Shown here: in pieces, positions 12,337 through 24,596 of the stretch
How the letters are laid out: the number at the start of each line of letters is the position of its first letter
How positions within the stretch are numbered: the first letter of the stretch is position 1
Assembly: GCA_003254925.1 (NCBI GenBank)
Contig: QANZ01042174.1
Coordinates: forward strand, 124,001-188,000
Source of the DNA: Chamaecrista fasciculata
Taxonomy: Eukaryota; Streptophyta; Magnoliopsida; Fabales; Fabaceae
Direction of reading: 5' to 3'
DNA length: 64,000 nt
The notes under the pieces: generated by a model
Databases searched by the model: none
Seen by the model: the letters and a program-made list of their open reading frames with translations, nothing else
What the model was told of the DNA's origin: nothing
Translations under genes and position numbers: made by a program

Positions 12337-15300
12337 TTAGGACTGAGTTTTCTCCCTCAGTTTGGCTCTGGCAAAGAACACTCCAGCCAGAAGACCTGCA
12401 CAAATTGCAGCAAAATGTAATCCAAATTTGAGCTTATGTGATCTATGCAACAATATTGGAAATAGGATCCTCTGAAGTTTTTAGGCACAAAGTTTAGAGA
12501 GAAAATGAAATAGGAGAGTAAACCTCATTTTTTCTTAGTAAGAACCGAGCGATATTCCCCAGTCGATAGTTAGAAACTAATTCTTCCAAAGTCTAGAGAT
12601 GATCAAAGTTAGTTTTGTCTCTACCGACGACTTTTTTTTTTCTATACATACTGCTCAGTTTGAACTCAAGACATCATACTTGAGGAATTCAGCTATTTAC
12701 CAACTATTGGACTTTGTTGATAGAGTAAACCTCATTTACTAAGTTGTTTTCTATATGTAGTTTCTCTCTCTATCCTTTATCATGTAAAGTACATCAAAGG
12801 ATCCTTTTCCACAATATTGGGATACTTAAATCAGGTAATGCAGAGAAACTAACCGAAGAAGATGCTAGCAGAGTTCTCCAAGCTAGTAGGAACCTTGAAA
12901 AGAAGGATGCCAGCTATTGAAAGAGGAATCTTATTTAGCGAACCTACAAGGCTGCAGATTGCAGATAAGTGAGTCAATAGTGAAACACTTGCATAGTTGC
13001 AAGTCATCTCTCATAGAAATTAGATTTAACAGAAGCAATATTAACAACATTAATCCTTAATTACATTGAGTTAAAAAGTGTAAACATAGCTACTTTTGAT
13101 CACACCTGTAAGTTGTAGCCCCTGTCTGATGAAGAAACCACATGGATGTGAAGCTGATTGCTAGACCCAAAAATCCACTTAACGTCATCACTAACCAAAA
13201 GCTAGGCAATCTCAGAAGTGGCCTGTCAATTGAAATTCAGAATATTTATGAAAAACAAAGAAAAAAGAGTGAAAGGGTTTTCCAGTCATCAAGATTAGTT
13301 AAACAGTTTACTAAAAGAAACTCATTGCTGGAGAGCATACAAACACAATATGAAATTAAGCAGAGAAGATAGTATTCCATTTACTAACAATGGGAGAAAA
13401 CTCACGTTCTCAATAGATAATCCACCTCATTGAAAACAAAAATCAGAAAAATTCCCAAAGGCAAAGAAAGAGTGTTGTTCAATAAGACCATTGAAAACTC
13501 GTTCAGATTCCCAGACTTTGTAACTTGCTTTGCGGTATCCATGACCTTACGCAGGGTCAGCTGTAGCAACGAAATAAAAACAACCGAACTATCAGTAGAT
13601 TAAACAAAACCCCTCTAAAGCAAGTACAATGTCAAACTTGAAAATGTTATTCGACTGTTCTCAACAAGGATAACTGAAGAATGATTTTGTGTTTCACAGA
13701 AAGTTTGAATGAATGAATAGTTCAAACTACTTCACACACAAGTAATCATATTAGTAGAGATAATTTTTCTTCATCTGAAATTACTTTACCATTCAACCTA
13801 ATCTAGGCACTGAAATTCCGTAGCACTAAGCATGAAGGCAAGCAGTAAGGTTTAGAGAGCGACTAATATATTCTAACAACAAAAGCAAGGAGATCATAGC
13901 TATGTCACTTGTTAATATGACAGAAAACACAACACAGCACAGTAAACAGAAATAGAATGAACAATTCTTTTTAGTTTCATATTGCAGCATAGTGCTGAAT
14001 TTCACCGAAAAGCATCCAGACAGTGGTAGGAATGCAATAAATAAACAAGTAAAAAGTATAATATTCAGTATATGGACTAATCTTAAAACAAAAAGAAAAA
14101 TGTAAATACAATTATACAAATACTCACAGAATATGAAGCAGTCAAGAAACAATTGACTATCTGCCATGCATAACCAACCACATTAAAGGAGAGATCAGTA
14201 ATCCCTCCGGTTACTGCTGAAATAATCTGCACAGGAAGGAAATTTGTAAAGCACATATCCAATTAATTCACATCAATTACAAGAGTTCAGTAAGAACTAA
14301 ATCAAGCCACCCAATCACATAGAAATAACAGCAACCTCATAAAATATACCTTACATGGAGATATCACCTGTGCCCGTCCAAAAATTATATTATACAGAAT
14401 ATGACTTACTAATTTTGGATAAACTTTGTCAGCAATCAAGCTCTAACACCAACCTCACCCAGAAACCAAAAAAGAACAAAGGAAGAGAAGATAACAAATA
14501 ATTATATACAGAAAAACACAAAATTGTTTTCCCTTAAAAGTAGGATCCAGGTAATGAATGAGTCACCACAAGAAAATAATATATAAACAAGAGCATAACA
14601 CAACTGCATAAAAGTGAGAAAAAAAGAATAGGAAGTTATAGGAGGATGCACACAACAAAAGTGAAAGTTGCACAAACATAACAGGTGTAATTTATGATGA
14701 TACATCAAAATTGGTATGTCAAACAGCTAAAAACACAGGGACCATGAGATTCATATGACGAGCTCTTCAACTTACCATTAAAAGTAGAGCAGTCCATACT
14801 CTGCTGTCGTGCTGCTTCTTGAATATATACATTTCACCAAGGGCGGTTATGACATTTGTAACATTCTTCAGAACTGTTACCATAGCTACATTAATGTGTC
14901 TCAAACTGCACATAATACGAATTACAATAAGTAAAATTGTCCAATCAATAGAGGGAGCAAGAGTCTAATCTACATGTTTGACAAAAATATTAGCAACTCA
15001 TCCCTGAATAGTTGAATACTGTTTCAAATTCATAATCATGCCAGATTGTTCATTCAAAAGCAATATCTCTAATAGTGTTTCACAAATTTTCAGGTTTTAA
15101 TTTTTCATCAGTATGATAGTAAGTCTTACAAAAGCCACTTTTACACCTAATGGTTGACAATAAATAGAAAAGACAAACATAATAAACAATTAGCATTATA
15201 TCCCAAAGAAAGTGGGAAGAAGCCAGAAAGCTGAAAACACCATACCTAAACATACTTGTAATGAGCATTCCAACAAATATAATATTCACAGGTAACCAGA

Positions 15301-15698
15301 CCTTGATCAGTCTCCATGTTAGTGGTTCTGTTGATATCAGGCCCAGAAGGCTCAATACAGAAACAATAATCACCGAAACGAAATTCTGCATCCACAATAG
15401 TGACAGAAGCTAGTCTCAGCAATTTCTAAATCACTATACCAATAAAAAAAACAAGCATTAATCATCAAAGCAAAATCACCTGGTACAACATGAATGATAT
15501 CCCGGCATTGAAGTCATAAGTGGAAAGTACAAACTTGTTAATCAATATCATGCTGCATGAGGAAAGGCAATATGCAAGGCCAGACAGTAAAGCTTGATTG
15601 TGGACTTTAACTACCCTGTTACTTGGTAGAGGTCTCTCTCTACTCTTTTCCAACTTACCACTTTCCAGGTCAAGTTCATGATTGGTCAAATGCTTCAT
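12337..15698 (-). CDS. GONST1: GDP-mannose-type Golgi nucleotide-sugar transporter (GONST1-like)
   Basis: Eight coding exons: 15698-15480, 15385-15246, 14905-14776, 14226-14128, 13560-13406, 13222-13106, 12951-12854 and 12395-12337. All junctions are GT-AG and in frame, giving 338 residues. The protein reads ALLSGLAYCLSSCSMILINK, LTWRLIKVWLPVNIIFVGML, INVAMVTVLKNVTNVITALG, GITDLSFNVVGYAWQI, GLAISFTSMWFLHQTGATTY and SLVGSLNKIPLSIAGILLFK. This matches Arabidopsis GONST1, a multi-spanning NST/TPT-family antiporter that imports GDP-sugars into the Golgi lumen; in Arabidopsis it supplies GDP-mannose for sphingolipid glycosylation. The GSLNK in exon 7 corresponds to the GALNK-type nucleotide-binding motif. 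Intron 7 carries a SINE. The start ATG overlaps a two-codon upstream ORF (15703-15695). Confidence 0.94.
12531..12721 (-). mobile_element. tRNA-derived SINE in GONST1 intron 7
   Basis: A perfect 16-bp direct repeat AGAGTAAACCTCATTT flanks it (12515-12530 and 12722-12737). On the minus strand the 5' part holds pol III-like boxes: A near CCAATAGTTGGTAAA and B near GAGTTCAAACT. The 3' end is A-rich (TTCTTACTAAGAAA). About 191 bp, consistent with a full-length insertion. Confidence 0.75.
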
Positions 15699-15703
15699 TT
15701 CAT
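15695..15703 (-). promoter_or_regulatory. Two-codon upstream ORF overlapping the GONST1 start
   Basis: The minus strand reads ATG-AAA-TGA at 15703-15695, and its ATGA overlaps the main ATG at 15698. A scanning ribosome meets this minimal ORF five bases before the GONST1 start. If it is in the transcript it could lower or regulate initiation. Confidence 0.6.
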
Positions 15704-16352
15704 CCAAGAAGAATAGCTCAAGCAAAAAAAAAAAAGGAAACTAAGAGAAATGGGATCTAGCCGTGGCTTCAAGAGCAATTCAATAGATACTTAAGTAGAA
15801 AGAACCTAGGGATTTCATGCTCTACGCAGCTAGAGAAATACAAAATCAAGATTTGTGACAATCGCGAATCTTCACAAACCCAACTATATTCTTGATAAAA
15901 AAAGAACACTTGAAGAAGCCCACTAGTAATCGGAAAAAAGAGTGAGAATCAGAGAAATAAGGAGACAGAAAAGTCGGAGCTATAGGATAGAATCGACCAT
16001 CAAGCAGCAAATAGAAAGAGTGTGGGGTGTACGAAAAAAGAAGAAGAAAGAAACGGACTTGTCAAAAAAGGAGGTACAGATTTGAAATAGGAAGTTTCAT
16101 ACGGTATGGGATTCAAATTTGAAAAAATCTGGTGTCGCTGAGCTTGAAGAAGGTTGAATGAAGCTACCAGCTTAATTGGTTGTCGTCTTTTTTAGTAAAT
16201 TTCAACTCCTAGAGACGGCGTTGAAAATTGAAATAGTTTCTTGGGCAAAAGCATCAAGTTCGTTCAAGCTCAAGCATGCTGAACTTGATTCAATTCCTGG
16301 AATGCCCCTGTGAATTCTGATGTGACTTTTATCTGTTTTCGGATCTCAATTC

Positions 16353-16740
16353 GTAAATTACATTTTGGTATCTTGTTCTATGGACCGATGTCACTTTGGC
16401 TCCTTGTTCTTTCAAAAGTGACATTTTGGTATCCTGTTCTTTGCACCGATAACATTTTGTTACCCTGATCTTTCAAAAATGACATTTTGATACCTTGTTC
16501 TTTGCACCATTAACACTTTGGTACCCTGTTCTATGGACCGATTCCACTTTAGTAACATATTCTTTCAAGATTTGTTATCCTATTCTATCTTTTTTTAGGG
16601 TACCAAATTGTTAACGGTACAAAAAACAGGGTACCAAAATGTTAATGGTGTAAATAACAGGGTACTAAAGTGTCATTTTTTAAGAACAAGGTACCAAAGT
16701 GAAATCAGTCCATAGAATAGGGTGCCAAAGTGTAATTTAG
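16353..16740. mobile_element. Palindromic MITE-like element, family A, copy 2
   Basis: Ends GTAAATTACATTTTGG and CCAAAGTGTAATTTAG, with arms carrying repeated 'cattttggtaccctgttctt' modules. The flanks share TCAATTC on both sides (16346-16352 and 16741-16747), a possible short target duplication. Confidence 0.7.
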
Positions 16741-17254
16741 TCAATTCTTACAATATGAACACTGAAGGAGAGAGAGGGGATTGACTTTTGATATGTCTAT
16801 ATTTTAAATAAAAAGGATTTATTTATAAAATAGTAAGTTTTAATTAAAAATCTTGCAAAATATTTTATTTGAAGGAGTATCTATCTATCCATCTAGTAAT
16901 TAGTAAAGGGCATGTCTGTTCAGTCCATGATATTTGACCACTGAGAAAGTTAATTGGTTGTTTAAATAGTAAGTAATTTAAATTTGTGAAGTGTAACTAT
17001 CTTTAAAGATTGAACGTGCAATTAAAAAAATTCTTAAATTTTTTATTTGGTGACGAAAAAAGCTAAAGGAAATCTTTTTAATTTTTAAAATTAAAAAAAA
17101 ATTATAAATGTCATTTTTGGCAAAAATAGTAACATAATATATTTTACACAAAATTAAAAGTCAGACAAATTAATTAGCAAAAACAGGTTTTAAGAGAATA
17201 TACTTTTTTGGATGAGTCTTCGTGGTCTGTACCCACTCCACTATCCTCTATCTT

Positions 17255-17270
17255 TTTCTTTTTGGCCAAT
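17255..17270 (-). mobile_element. Tail-only retroposon insertion (16 nt)
   Basis: Direct repeat CACTATCCTCTATCTT (16 bp) at 17239-17254 and 17271-17286 surrounds TTTCTTTTTGGCCAAT, i.e. ATTGGCC-AAAAAGAAA on the minus strand. Confidence 0.6.
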
Positions 17271-17502
17271 CACTATCCTCTATCTTGAAGTTTAATCGAT
17301 TGATTTTTTTAATTGTTATCTGAATTTTTTGACATTGAATAAATGCACTTCCTATATTTTTTTTTCTATTTTTCTTCTTTATTTTCTCTTTGTTCTATTT
17401 CTATAATAACAAAGAAAATTGTTATCAACTTATAAAAGTTACACGGCTAATTTGCACAACTGCTAAATTAAAAATGATTATATATAACAAATATATAAAC
17501 AA

Positions 17503-18198
17503 TTTGAGCTATCAAAATGGGTTAGTCGACCCTAATCCTATATAGTCCTAAATTAATTAGAGTCAGGTTTAAAAGGCCTTATTTAAAATTGGGCTAAAAA
17601 AATTTAGCCCAACCCGACTCTATTAAGGCTTAAGGCTAGCTCTATGGACCTTTTATTAATTTTATTTTAATTTTTTTAATGCAAATAAAAATAAAATTTC
17701 AATTATGTAATTTTTTTAATATGAATCAAAATTAAAAGATAATATTACAAGTCACAACTTAAATAATTATTTAATATTCTCAAAATTACATGATAAAATT
17801 ATTAATGTAGAAGTGAAAATATTAAAAAATTATATATATTTCACAAAATTATTCATTATTTAACCATCCATCACTATATAATTTTTATTATCTTCCTTTA
17901 AAAAATTATTTTTGAATTAATATTTATTTTTAATTACAGTTAAAAAAATATATAAAATATTAAAAACATTGAATTATTATAATACTTTAAATATTTTTTA
18001 TTAATAATAAATAATTAGGATTAGCTCTAATAAAGCCCAACCCTAACCCTCTTTGGCCCTAATCTTATTAGAGCCGGGCTCAAAAAGTCCTAATTAAAAG
18101 ATTAATCAATTTTTGTGATCCGACCCTAAATTATTTTATAGGGCTATGGGTCAGCCAACAGGGCCTAACCCATAGAACCTAACCCATTTTGAAAGCTC
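17503..18198. mobile_element. Non-autonomous hAT-like element
   Basis: The ends are inverted: GAGCTATCAAAATGGGTTAG on the left, CTAACCCATTTTGAAAGCTC on the right. Subterminal 'gggctaaa / gcccaaccc' motifs recur in both orientations. TATAAACAA occurs just outside each end (17494-17502 and 18199-18207), close to the 8-bp duplication of hAT elements. The interior is very AT-rich and non-coding. Confidence 0.6.
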
Positions 18199-18593
18199 TA
18201 TAAACAACTGTTATCATACTTTTAAAATTTGAAAAATCAATTAGATTTAAAGAGTTATTATTTTATTTAAACTAATAGTTTAACATTATTTTTATAAATA
18301 TTTAATTTTTTCCTAAAATTTAAAGTTTTCAAAAAACCTCATGCACTCAATTATGCAAATCAATTTCTTTTTTGATTTCATTATATATTTTTTACTGTGG
18401 GTTTAAAATTTAAGGGGTAATAAATGAACCAAATTCTGTCTTAGCATTAGCACTTTCTGATTGCTGAAACTTAAACCAACGGATCATTGTCTTGCAAATC
18501 TGGCCGTTGGAAATCATCATCATCATCTTCCTCCTCAATCTCTTTATCTCTAAATTGTAAGACACACACACACGTACTCTGTTTCTCTCTCTT

Positions 18594-19807
18594 ATGGCTT
18601 TTACTGCAACTCTTTGGCACAAGTCTCTCTCATCATCATGCCTTCATCATCATCACTTCCCTCATCATACATCTCGAAGAAGGCCTCTTCTTCACTTTCC
18701 TTCTTCCATTACTATTCGTGCACAGCAAGATGATGCTGAATCAGTAAAGCCAAAGGCTTCTTCACAGACACAGACTGAAGAAGGCTCATCCAATGCTCAA
18801 CCTTCAACCTCTGCTCCTAAACCTCCCAAAAAGCCTGTCTATTCCAGTGAGCCCATTATTTTATTTCAAGCTTTTTTCTTTTCTTTTTTTCCTTTTGGTT
18901 TCAAGTTAATTAAAGGGATTTCAGAGGCTCCATTTGATCCTTCTGTGCCTTTGTTTATTATGGGCAGTGAAGAAAGGTCAGATTGTGAGGGTTGACAAGG
19001 AGAAGTATCTAAACAGTGTCAATGTAAGAAGCTGAAGTACAGAACCATATTTTTATTTTCTTACTTTTAAGATTTAACCCTTGCAGTTTCTTAAAGTAGT
19101 GTATGTATACATTGACATGTATTAATAATCTCCAATTTTGTCAGTATCTCTCTGTTGGGCACCCACCTTATTACAAAGGATTAGACTACATTTATGAAGA
19201 CCGTGGTGAGGTAATTAGAAGTTTATATATGTTCAAACCCATGAAGCATCAAACAAGAAATTACCAACACTAATTGAATGTGTGAATCTCATATAACAGG
19301 TCTTGGATCTTCGAATATTTGAAACTGGGGAATATGCACTAGTAAGTGATTCATATAATCTCTGCCTCTAGATGTCATTTTGGTTTGATAAAGCCAATGT
19401 TTTCTACTAAATTACCAATGATTCTTTGTAATGGCATCCCATATACTCGATCTGTATCATTATGGTGATATAATTGTGAGGTGCTACGATCTTATTCTGA
19501 TGAAAACCTATTGCTTTATTGATAGATTGCATGGGTAGGGATCCCCACTGCTCCTGCATGGCTTCCTACAGATATGCTTATCAAGGTACATTTTTGAAAA
19601 ACTTGTTCGCTTCAGTGGTCAAAAATTGAGATCCAGTTTTGTGTTTGGTTTACACTGTATGTAAACATGAATTTCATAAGCACTTGTTGCTGCTGCTCAA
19701 TAGCATATGATTCACCTCTTGACTCAATGATTCTATTAGTATTAAAGGATTACCTGACTATTTCTTTTTCCTTGCAGTCAGATAAGCTCGATTATGAGAG
19801 GCTATGA
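18594..19807 (+). CDS. NDHO: NAD(P)H dehydrogenase-like complex subunit O, chloroplastic
   Basis: Six exons: 18594-18846, 18968-19023, 19145-19210, 19300-19341, 19526-19585 and 19778-19807. They join in frame to 168 residues. The first about 45 residues are Ser/His/Arg-rich and acid-poor, as in a chloroplast transit peptide. The mature part reads MKKGQIVRVDKEKYLNSVNY, LSVGHPPYYKGLDYIYEDRG, EVLDLRIFETGEYALIAWVG and IPTAPAWLPTDMLIKSDKLD, ending YERL. This matches plant NdhO, a nuclear-encoded subunit of subcomplex A of the thylakoid NDH complex, which carries cyclic electron flow around photosystem I. The gene is convergent with the Apollo-like gene, 757 bases away. Confidence 0.94.
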
Positions 19808-20564
19808 CCTCCAATTTGGGTACAGAGCTATGCTTAAAAGTTAAAAGTGAGACCATCACATTGTTTTTCTGATGTTGCTAGAAAGTATAGTGCTGAAGAT
19901 GGTTGGTTTGAAACACTATATGCTGCTTCATACCGCATTTCCTATGAGAAATTATGTAATTACTTCAAATGGCTCATGTAAACTATTTGATAACTAAACT
20001 ATCATTTTACAAGTCCCTTTTCATGTACAAGGATCAAAACTGAGATTCAATGTAACGTGTAATCATCAGCAAATTGATGGCTGATGAGAAAAATAAGCTA
20101 ATCAATACGCCCATACAATAATTCAACTTGCATTTACAAGTATGGTATATAGAAGGAAAAATGTTTTCTAGAATAAATGGCAGTAAAACAACTTATTGTA
20201 CATATCAATGAAAAAGAATTGCTCCAGCAGAATTGCAGTAATTGAAGCACTAGAGATCATACGATGGTTAATCAAGAAAGTAGTTGAACAAGAGGTGCTG
20301 TATAGCTAAACACCACTTTGATGGCGAGAAATTCTTGCCAGTATGCTTCTGGTATTAGGAGATAACATACCTGAGCAGCACTTCTTTCAAATTCCAATGA
20401 AGGAAGCCATTTTTGATGCATAGCTTATTTAAAATTAAAGACTCACTCTTCTGTGACAATTCTCTTGACAGACTGTAAACTCTATTAAATGATTCCTCCC
20501 TCTTCCGCCAATTCTTAATGCAAATAGCAAACTATAATACCTGTGAATAAGGAATACTGATTAT
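19808..20564. other. Intergenic region between convergent NdhO and Apollo-like genes
   Basis: Both 3' UTRs should lie here. No gene or repeat is recognised. Confidence 0.5.
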
Positions 20565-23500
20565 TTAACCCCTCTTTGCACGTTTTTTGGGATTCAACAG
20601 TCCCACTAAGGAAGGAAGGGGTTCAGGCACAGGAACATTCATTGACCTATACAACTTTCTGACACCTTCACTAAAGCCCGAAGATCCAATGTTCAAATAA
20701 GAGGCACTCTTATGAACTCTAGCCTCCAGATCTTTTTTGCTTTCTATCGAATTGTCCAATTCTACTTCAGCATCCTCCACTTTGAACAAGGATTCTTGTC
20801 CTGTGTCACATAAAACTGTTTGTGAAAGGTCATTTGCCGGTATAATATTGCATCCCCCACGTGAATTACTGATATCTTTAAGACCAAGTCTTGCTCTGCC
20901 AAATAATGTAACAGGATGCTTGCATGGAACTGACAATTCTACCAGTTCCTTTGTCTCAGTACCCGGTTGAAGTTTAACTGGTGACTGAGTTTGTGCGCAA
21001 GATTGAGGGGTCTCTTCAATCATATGATTGCAGTTTACAGATTTAACTGTTGCATCAGCATCTGTAGTTGTTTCCATAGTCATATCAAGAAGCTTACACA
21101 AAGATCTATTGAGAGCTATATTGGTGTTGAAACAGTGCTTCTTAACATAACCCAGCTCCATAGCCCTGCAGCTCGGCGTTGTTGAAACAACCCACCACGG
21201 TGCAAGAAGTTGAAGTGCCCAATCTAATTCTTCTTTTGATGAGTGTATGGAATAACAAACATGCCAAACACCAAACTGATCCTTAACTGCTCCATTCATT
21301 CTCTTTTTCCTAATATTCTCAATTTCTGGGGACTCTACTTCACAAGCATACCACTGAGCAGAAGGGCGTACGAAGAGAGGCTCAGGTTGACATTTAACCT
21401 GTGCCTCCACAAGCTTTGCTTTTGCTCTTTCATATAGTCCAGGAGATCCATCAAATATATGGAACCGAGAAGATGGATCTTCAGATAGGATTTCAGGGGC
21501 TGCAAGAACCAGATTCTGAAAACATTCATGGTTTTTAGCTTTGTCAACATATATCTTAGCTCCAAATGTTTGAGACACATTAACAAGGACCTCCTCCTGA
21601 CCAAGAAGGTCACAGGCAAGATACACTGTTAATGCATTGGGATGCTTCCATATACAATTAATAACCTGTTTAAGCCAAAAATTAAACTATGAGATGGTAT
21701 CATAATCATTGCCAATAATGACATTGAGGCAATTAGTGAAAGTTAACCCCTAAAATTATTTGCACCTGCTTATACATGGGAATTGCTGATTGTAAATATA
21801 GAGAGAGAGAGAGAGAGAGCGCATGAGCTCATAAACCCATCGTTTGTGACATTTCTAAATATTAGCGTATGTAATTTGGTAAAGGAAGATTGTTGGTTGA
21901 AGCTATTAAACATCAGGCACAGATTTCAATATTTTTAGAAAAGAAAATTGTCAATGATTCTGTTGAAATAATCTTTTATGTCAAGAGTTTCTCATGCATG
22001 TATAATGTGTTAAGGATTTCACTATCCTAGATTCCAAATCTCGAAAAACAAAAGATGAAGGATAAGTCCCAACCAACTTGACTGATTCAAATTATTTCTA
22101 AGATAACAAATTAGATATAGTCTTCCAAATTTAAGTTGCTTGCTTGTAGGATCTTTTTGTAACTAAAACCTCATATTGGGCCTCATAATACCTTAGCAGC
22201 TCAAGTAATTAATGCAGAGTTCAGTTCGTTCTATCTATGTAAATATTTTCACATGGTACCAGAGCCATGATCCAACTCATTCATGACCTCCAACAGCACA
22301 AGTCATATTACTCGCTCCTCTGGCAAACTGTTTGTTGCTATAAATGGCTCCCAATCGCCCTTAAAGCTTACCACCAAAACTAAGCCACATGGAGAGCTCA
22401 AATTACCCCTTTACTCAGATGACATAATTTCATCGGCAATGTTTTTGGTACTGTCAAAACACCTTCTGCCACCATCGCAAATGAGGTTTAACAAGTCCCA
22501 AATCCTTATTATGAATTTTTGGAACTGTCAAGACCAACTGATTTTGGCAGCCATAATTTCTCTAGTAACTGTTTCTATGACAAACACAATTATAGATGCC
22601 AAGACCTCAGCGGAGGCTGAACAAACTCTAGTAATAGTAAACCATTGCATTATTTGAATTAAGACATTCAATTATAGTAAGCCATGCCATTAAAATGTTT
22701 TGTAATGCTCAAAAAAGAATTAGCAAAAGGTTAGGACGCTTCATACTTGCCGTACCACATAATAGATTCATCCACAAGGCAAAATAAACGACTCGAGATG
22801 GAACTAAAAGGTACCTCTTGAGCTGCAGAATGCTTGCTAGGCATGCTCTGAGAGAAACTTCCAAAAGTACAGTCTAGAAAAACACAATCAAGTCGACAGC
22901 GTGGCTCGTTCCCCTTCTTGCCTATATACTTTTCGGGTAAATTCTGTAGGCACTCAGGACTGAGCCTGCAATCTCCAGTGTGTAAAATATTACCAAACTT
23001 ACCTTCAAATAAGAACATTACGGCCCCTGAATATTGATGAAAATCACAAACAAAAAACAAAAGCAAATAAGTGAATAAATCCCTGTTCAAACAGTTCACA
23101 ATTCTCATTATATAATCCAGTGAAACTCCTCTCATACAGAAATTAAATCACGAATCCCCAATATAGTTGAAATATAAGTAAACAGTTTAGCAAGAATTGG
23201 AAGAAATAAAAGTTAACTAAATTGATTACTACTTAGTACTTACTAAACAAAACAGAACTCAATAAACAATGATCCGATAAAAAGAAATAAAAGAGGGAAA
23301 AAAATACCCGGGCAGTGATTTGCATCAAAAGCCGTAACAGTGAAGGCCCCATCAGGATCATCAATAATTACGGATTGACCCACCTCAATATCCACAAACA
23401 ACGAACGATCAAGCTGCGAAAACAACGAAAAATCAACCAAAACCATAAACAGATCGATAAACAAGTAAATACACGACTTGGCAAGGTCAATTAATATTTA

Positions 23501-23703
23501 ATAATAATAGAAACCTGGGGGTAATGTTGAAGAACGAGGATTCTGGTGAAATTGGTAGAATAAATTGGGAATGAGAAATAGGAGGAGATGCCAGAAGAAT
23601 GGTCTTTATGAGCATGTGTGAGGAAATGGTACCTCTTTCTCATGGACGAGGGAGACCACGTGTCCACTGAGAAAGGTAACCCTTTCGGCATTTCGATCGG
23701 CAT
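20565..23703 (-). CDS. Apollo/SNM1B-type 5' exonuclease (metallo-beta-lactamase, beta-CASP)
   Basis: Four exons, 23703-23515, 23413-23308, 23026-22815 and 21665-20565, give 535 residues with all junctions GT-AG and in frame. The HxHxDH metal site is THAHKDH (His30, His32, Asp34, His35). DANHCPG follows at 93-99 and HTGDCR at 114-119, with further beta-CASP sequence in LDCVFLDCTFGSF, TVYLACDLLGQEEVLVNVSQ and FGVWHVCYSIHSS. From memory this matches Arabidopsis At1g27410, called a DNA-repair metallo-beta-lactamase protein, of the SNM1 family that trims 5' ends in cross-link repair and at telomeres. The C-terminal 180 residues are less conserved and end in a basic PKKRAKRG. Intron 3 contains an antisense copia fossil. 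The first of two nearby in-frame ATGs was taken because the homologue begins MPIEMP. Confidence 0.92.
21961..22660 (+). mobile_element. Copia LTR-retrotransposon fossil in Apollo intron 3
   Basis: A probable LTR (about 21961-22253, TGTTGA...ACA) is followed at once by TGGTACCAGAGC, close to the initiator-Met primer-binding site common in copia elements, and then by remains of a gag 5' region. No second LTR is seen, so it is a broken, partial copy. It lies antisense to the host gene. It looks old, though the gag part can still be recognised. Confidence 0.6.
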
Positions 23704-23937
23704 TTATGTTCCTCTTTTTCGTAATTCACAAGTGAAGAAGTGAAAGATATAGACGAATCCAGAGATTCTGAGGCCAAAAACCTTGTGATCAAGGAATTTC
23801 CTCACTCGCAAACGAAGAATGAAGAAAAGAACAGAAGGATATGAAAGAAAAGTTGGCGCTCGCGGATTTGAGTGGAATTTTGTAAATTAAAATTACCTCT
23901 CTTCGCGTTGATTTATGAAAATGGTATCAAAAAATGG

Positions 23938-24388
23938 GTAAATTACACTTTGGTATCATATAGTTTAAAATGTAACACTTTGGTACCCTGAGGTCTCTAC
24001 TATTACCCTTTTGGTACCTTGAACAATTTTTTCGATAGTTTTGGACGAAATTTGGCACATGAACTGCACATGGACTTACTAAAACTCAATTTTTTTTAAC
24101 ATTTTGTCACAATAATAAAGATCAAACACATATTTTTCGAAACCTAGATCTGAATTTTTTCAAAACTTTCGAAAAGCATGCGTTTGATCTTTGTTGTGGC
24201 AAAATATTGAACAAAATTGAGTTTTAGTGAGCCCACATGTCAAATTTCACCCAAAACTAACTAAAAAATTGTTTAAAATACCAAAAGGGTAACGGTAAAA
24301 ATCTCATAGTATCAAAGTGTCAAGTTTTAAATCATAGAATACCAAAGTGAAATGAAGTCAAATTACAAGGTACCAAAGTGTAATTTAC
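23938..24388. mobile_element. Palindromic MITE-like element, family A, copy 3
   Basis: Starts GTAAATTACACTTTGGTA and ends GGTACCAAAGTGTAATTTAC. The core differs from copy 1 but is itself palindromic (left 'aaactcaattttttttaaca', right 'gaacaaaattgagtttta'). About 451 bp, non-coding. Confidence 0.72.
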
Positions 24389-24430
24389 TTTTAAAGAATT
24401 AAGTAATAAGTATCCCTCAAATGTACTTTT

Positions 24431-24455
24431 TTTTTTTGGTAACTCCCTCAAATAG
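24431..24455 (-). mobile_element. Tail-only retroposon insertion (25 nt)
   Basis: Direct repeat TCAAATGTACTTTT (14 bp) at 24417-24430 and 24456-24469 surrounds a T-run followed by GGTAACTCC. On the minus strand this is GGAGTTACC plus an A-run. The insert also repeats part of the left flank (CCCTCAAAT), so the history is not simple. Confidence 0.5.
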
Positions 24456-24578
24456 TCAAATGTACTTTTACTAATAAGTTAATGATGGTTCTTTGGCGGT
24501 TTTTCTCGAAATCAAGAAACTTCCCGCGGAATTTTCAGGATAATATTTTCGAATTAAATATTCAAATAACAACTTTCG

Positions 24579-24596
24579 TTTTTTTTTTGTTTGTAA
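24579..24596 (-). mobile_element. T-run insert between direct repeats, itself duplicated
   Basis: AAATAACAACTTTCG (15 bp) at 24564-24578 and 24597-24611 surrounds T10-GTTTGTAA. A similar T-run plus GTTTGTAA follows the second repeat, so tandem duplication of about 33 bp is as likely as insertion. Confidence 0.4.

Larger units (their letters stand above)
15699..18593. other. Shared upstream region of GONST1 (minus) and NdhO (plus)
   Basis: The two genes are divergent. Bases 15699-16200 are probably the GONST1 leader, perhaps with an intron. Then come a family A element (16353-16740), a tail-only insert (17255-17270) and a hAT-like element (17503-18198). Bases 18200-18593 should contain the NdhO promoter and leader. 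I could not assign a TATA box with confidence. Confidence 0.45.
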
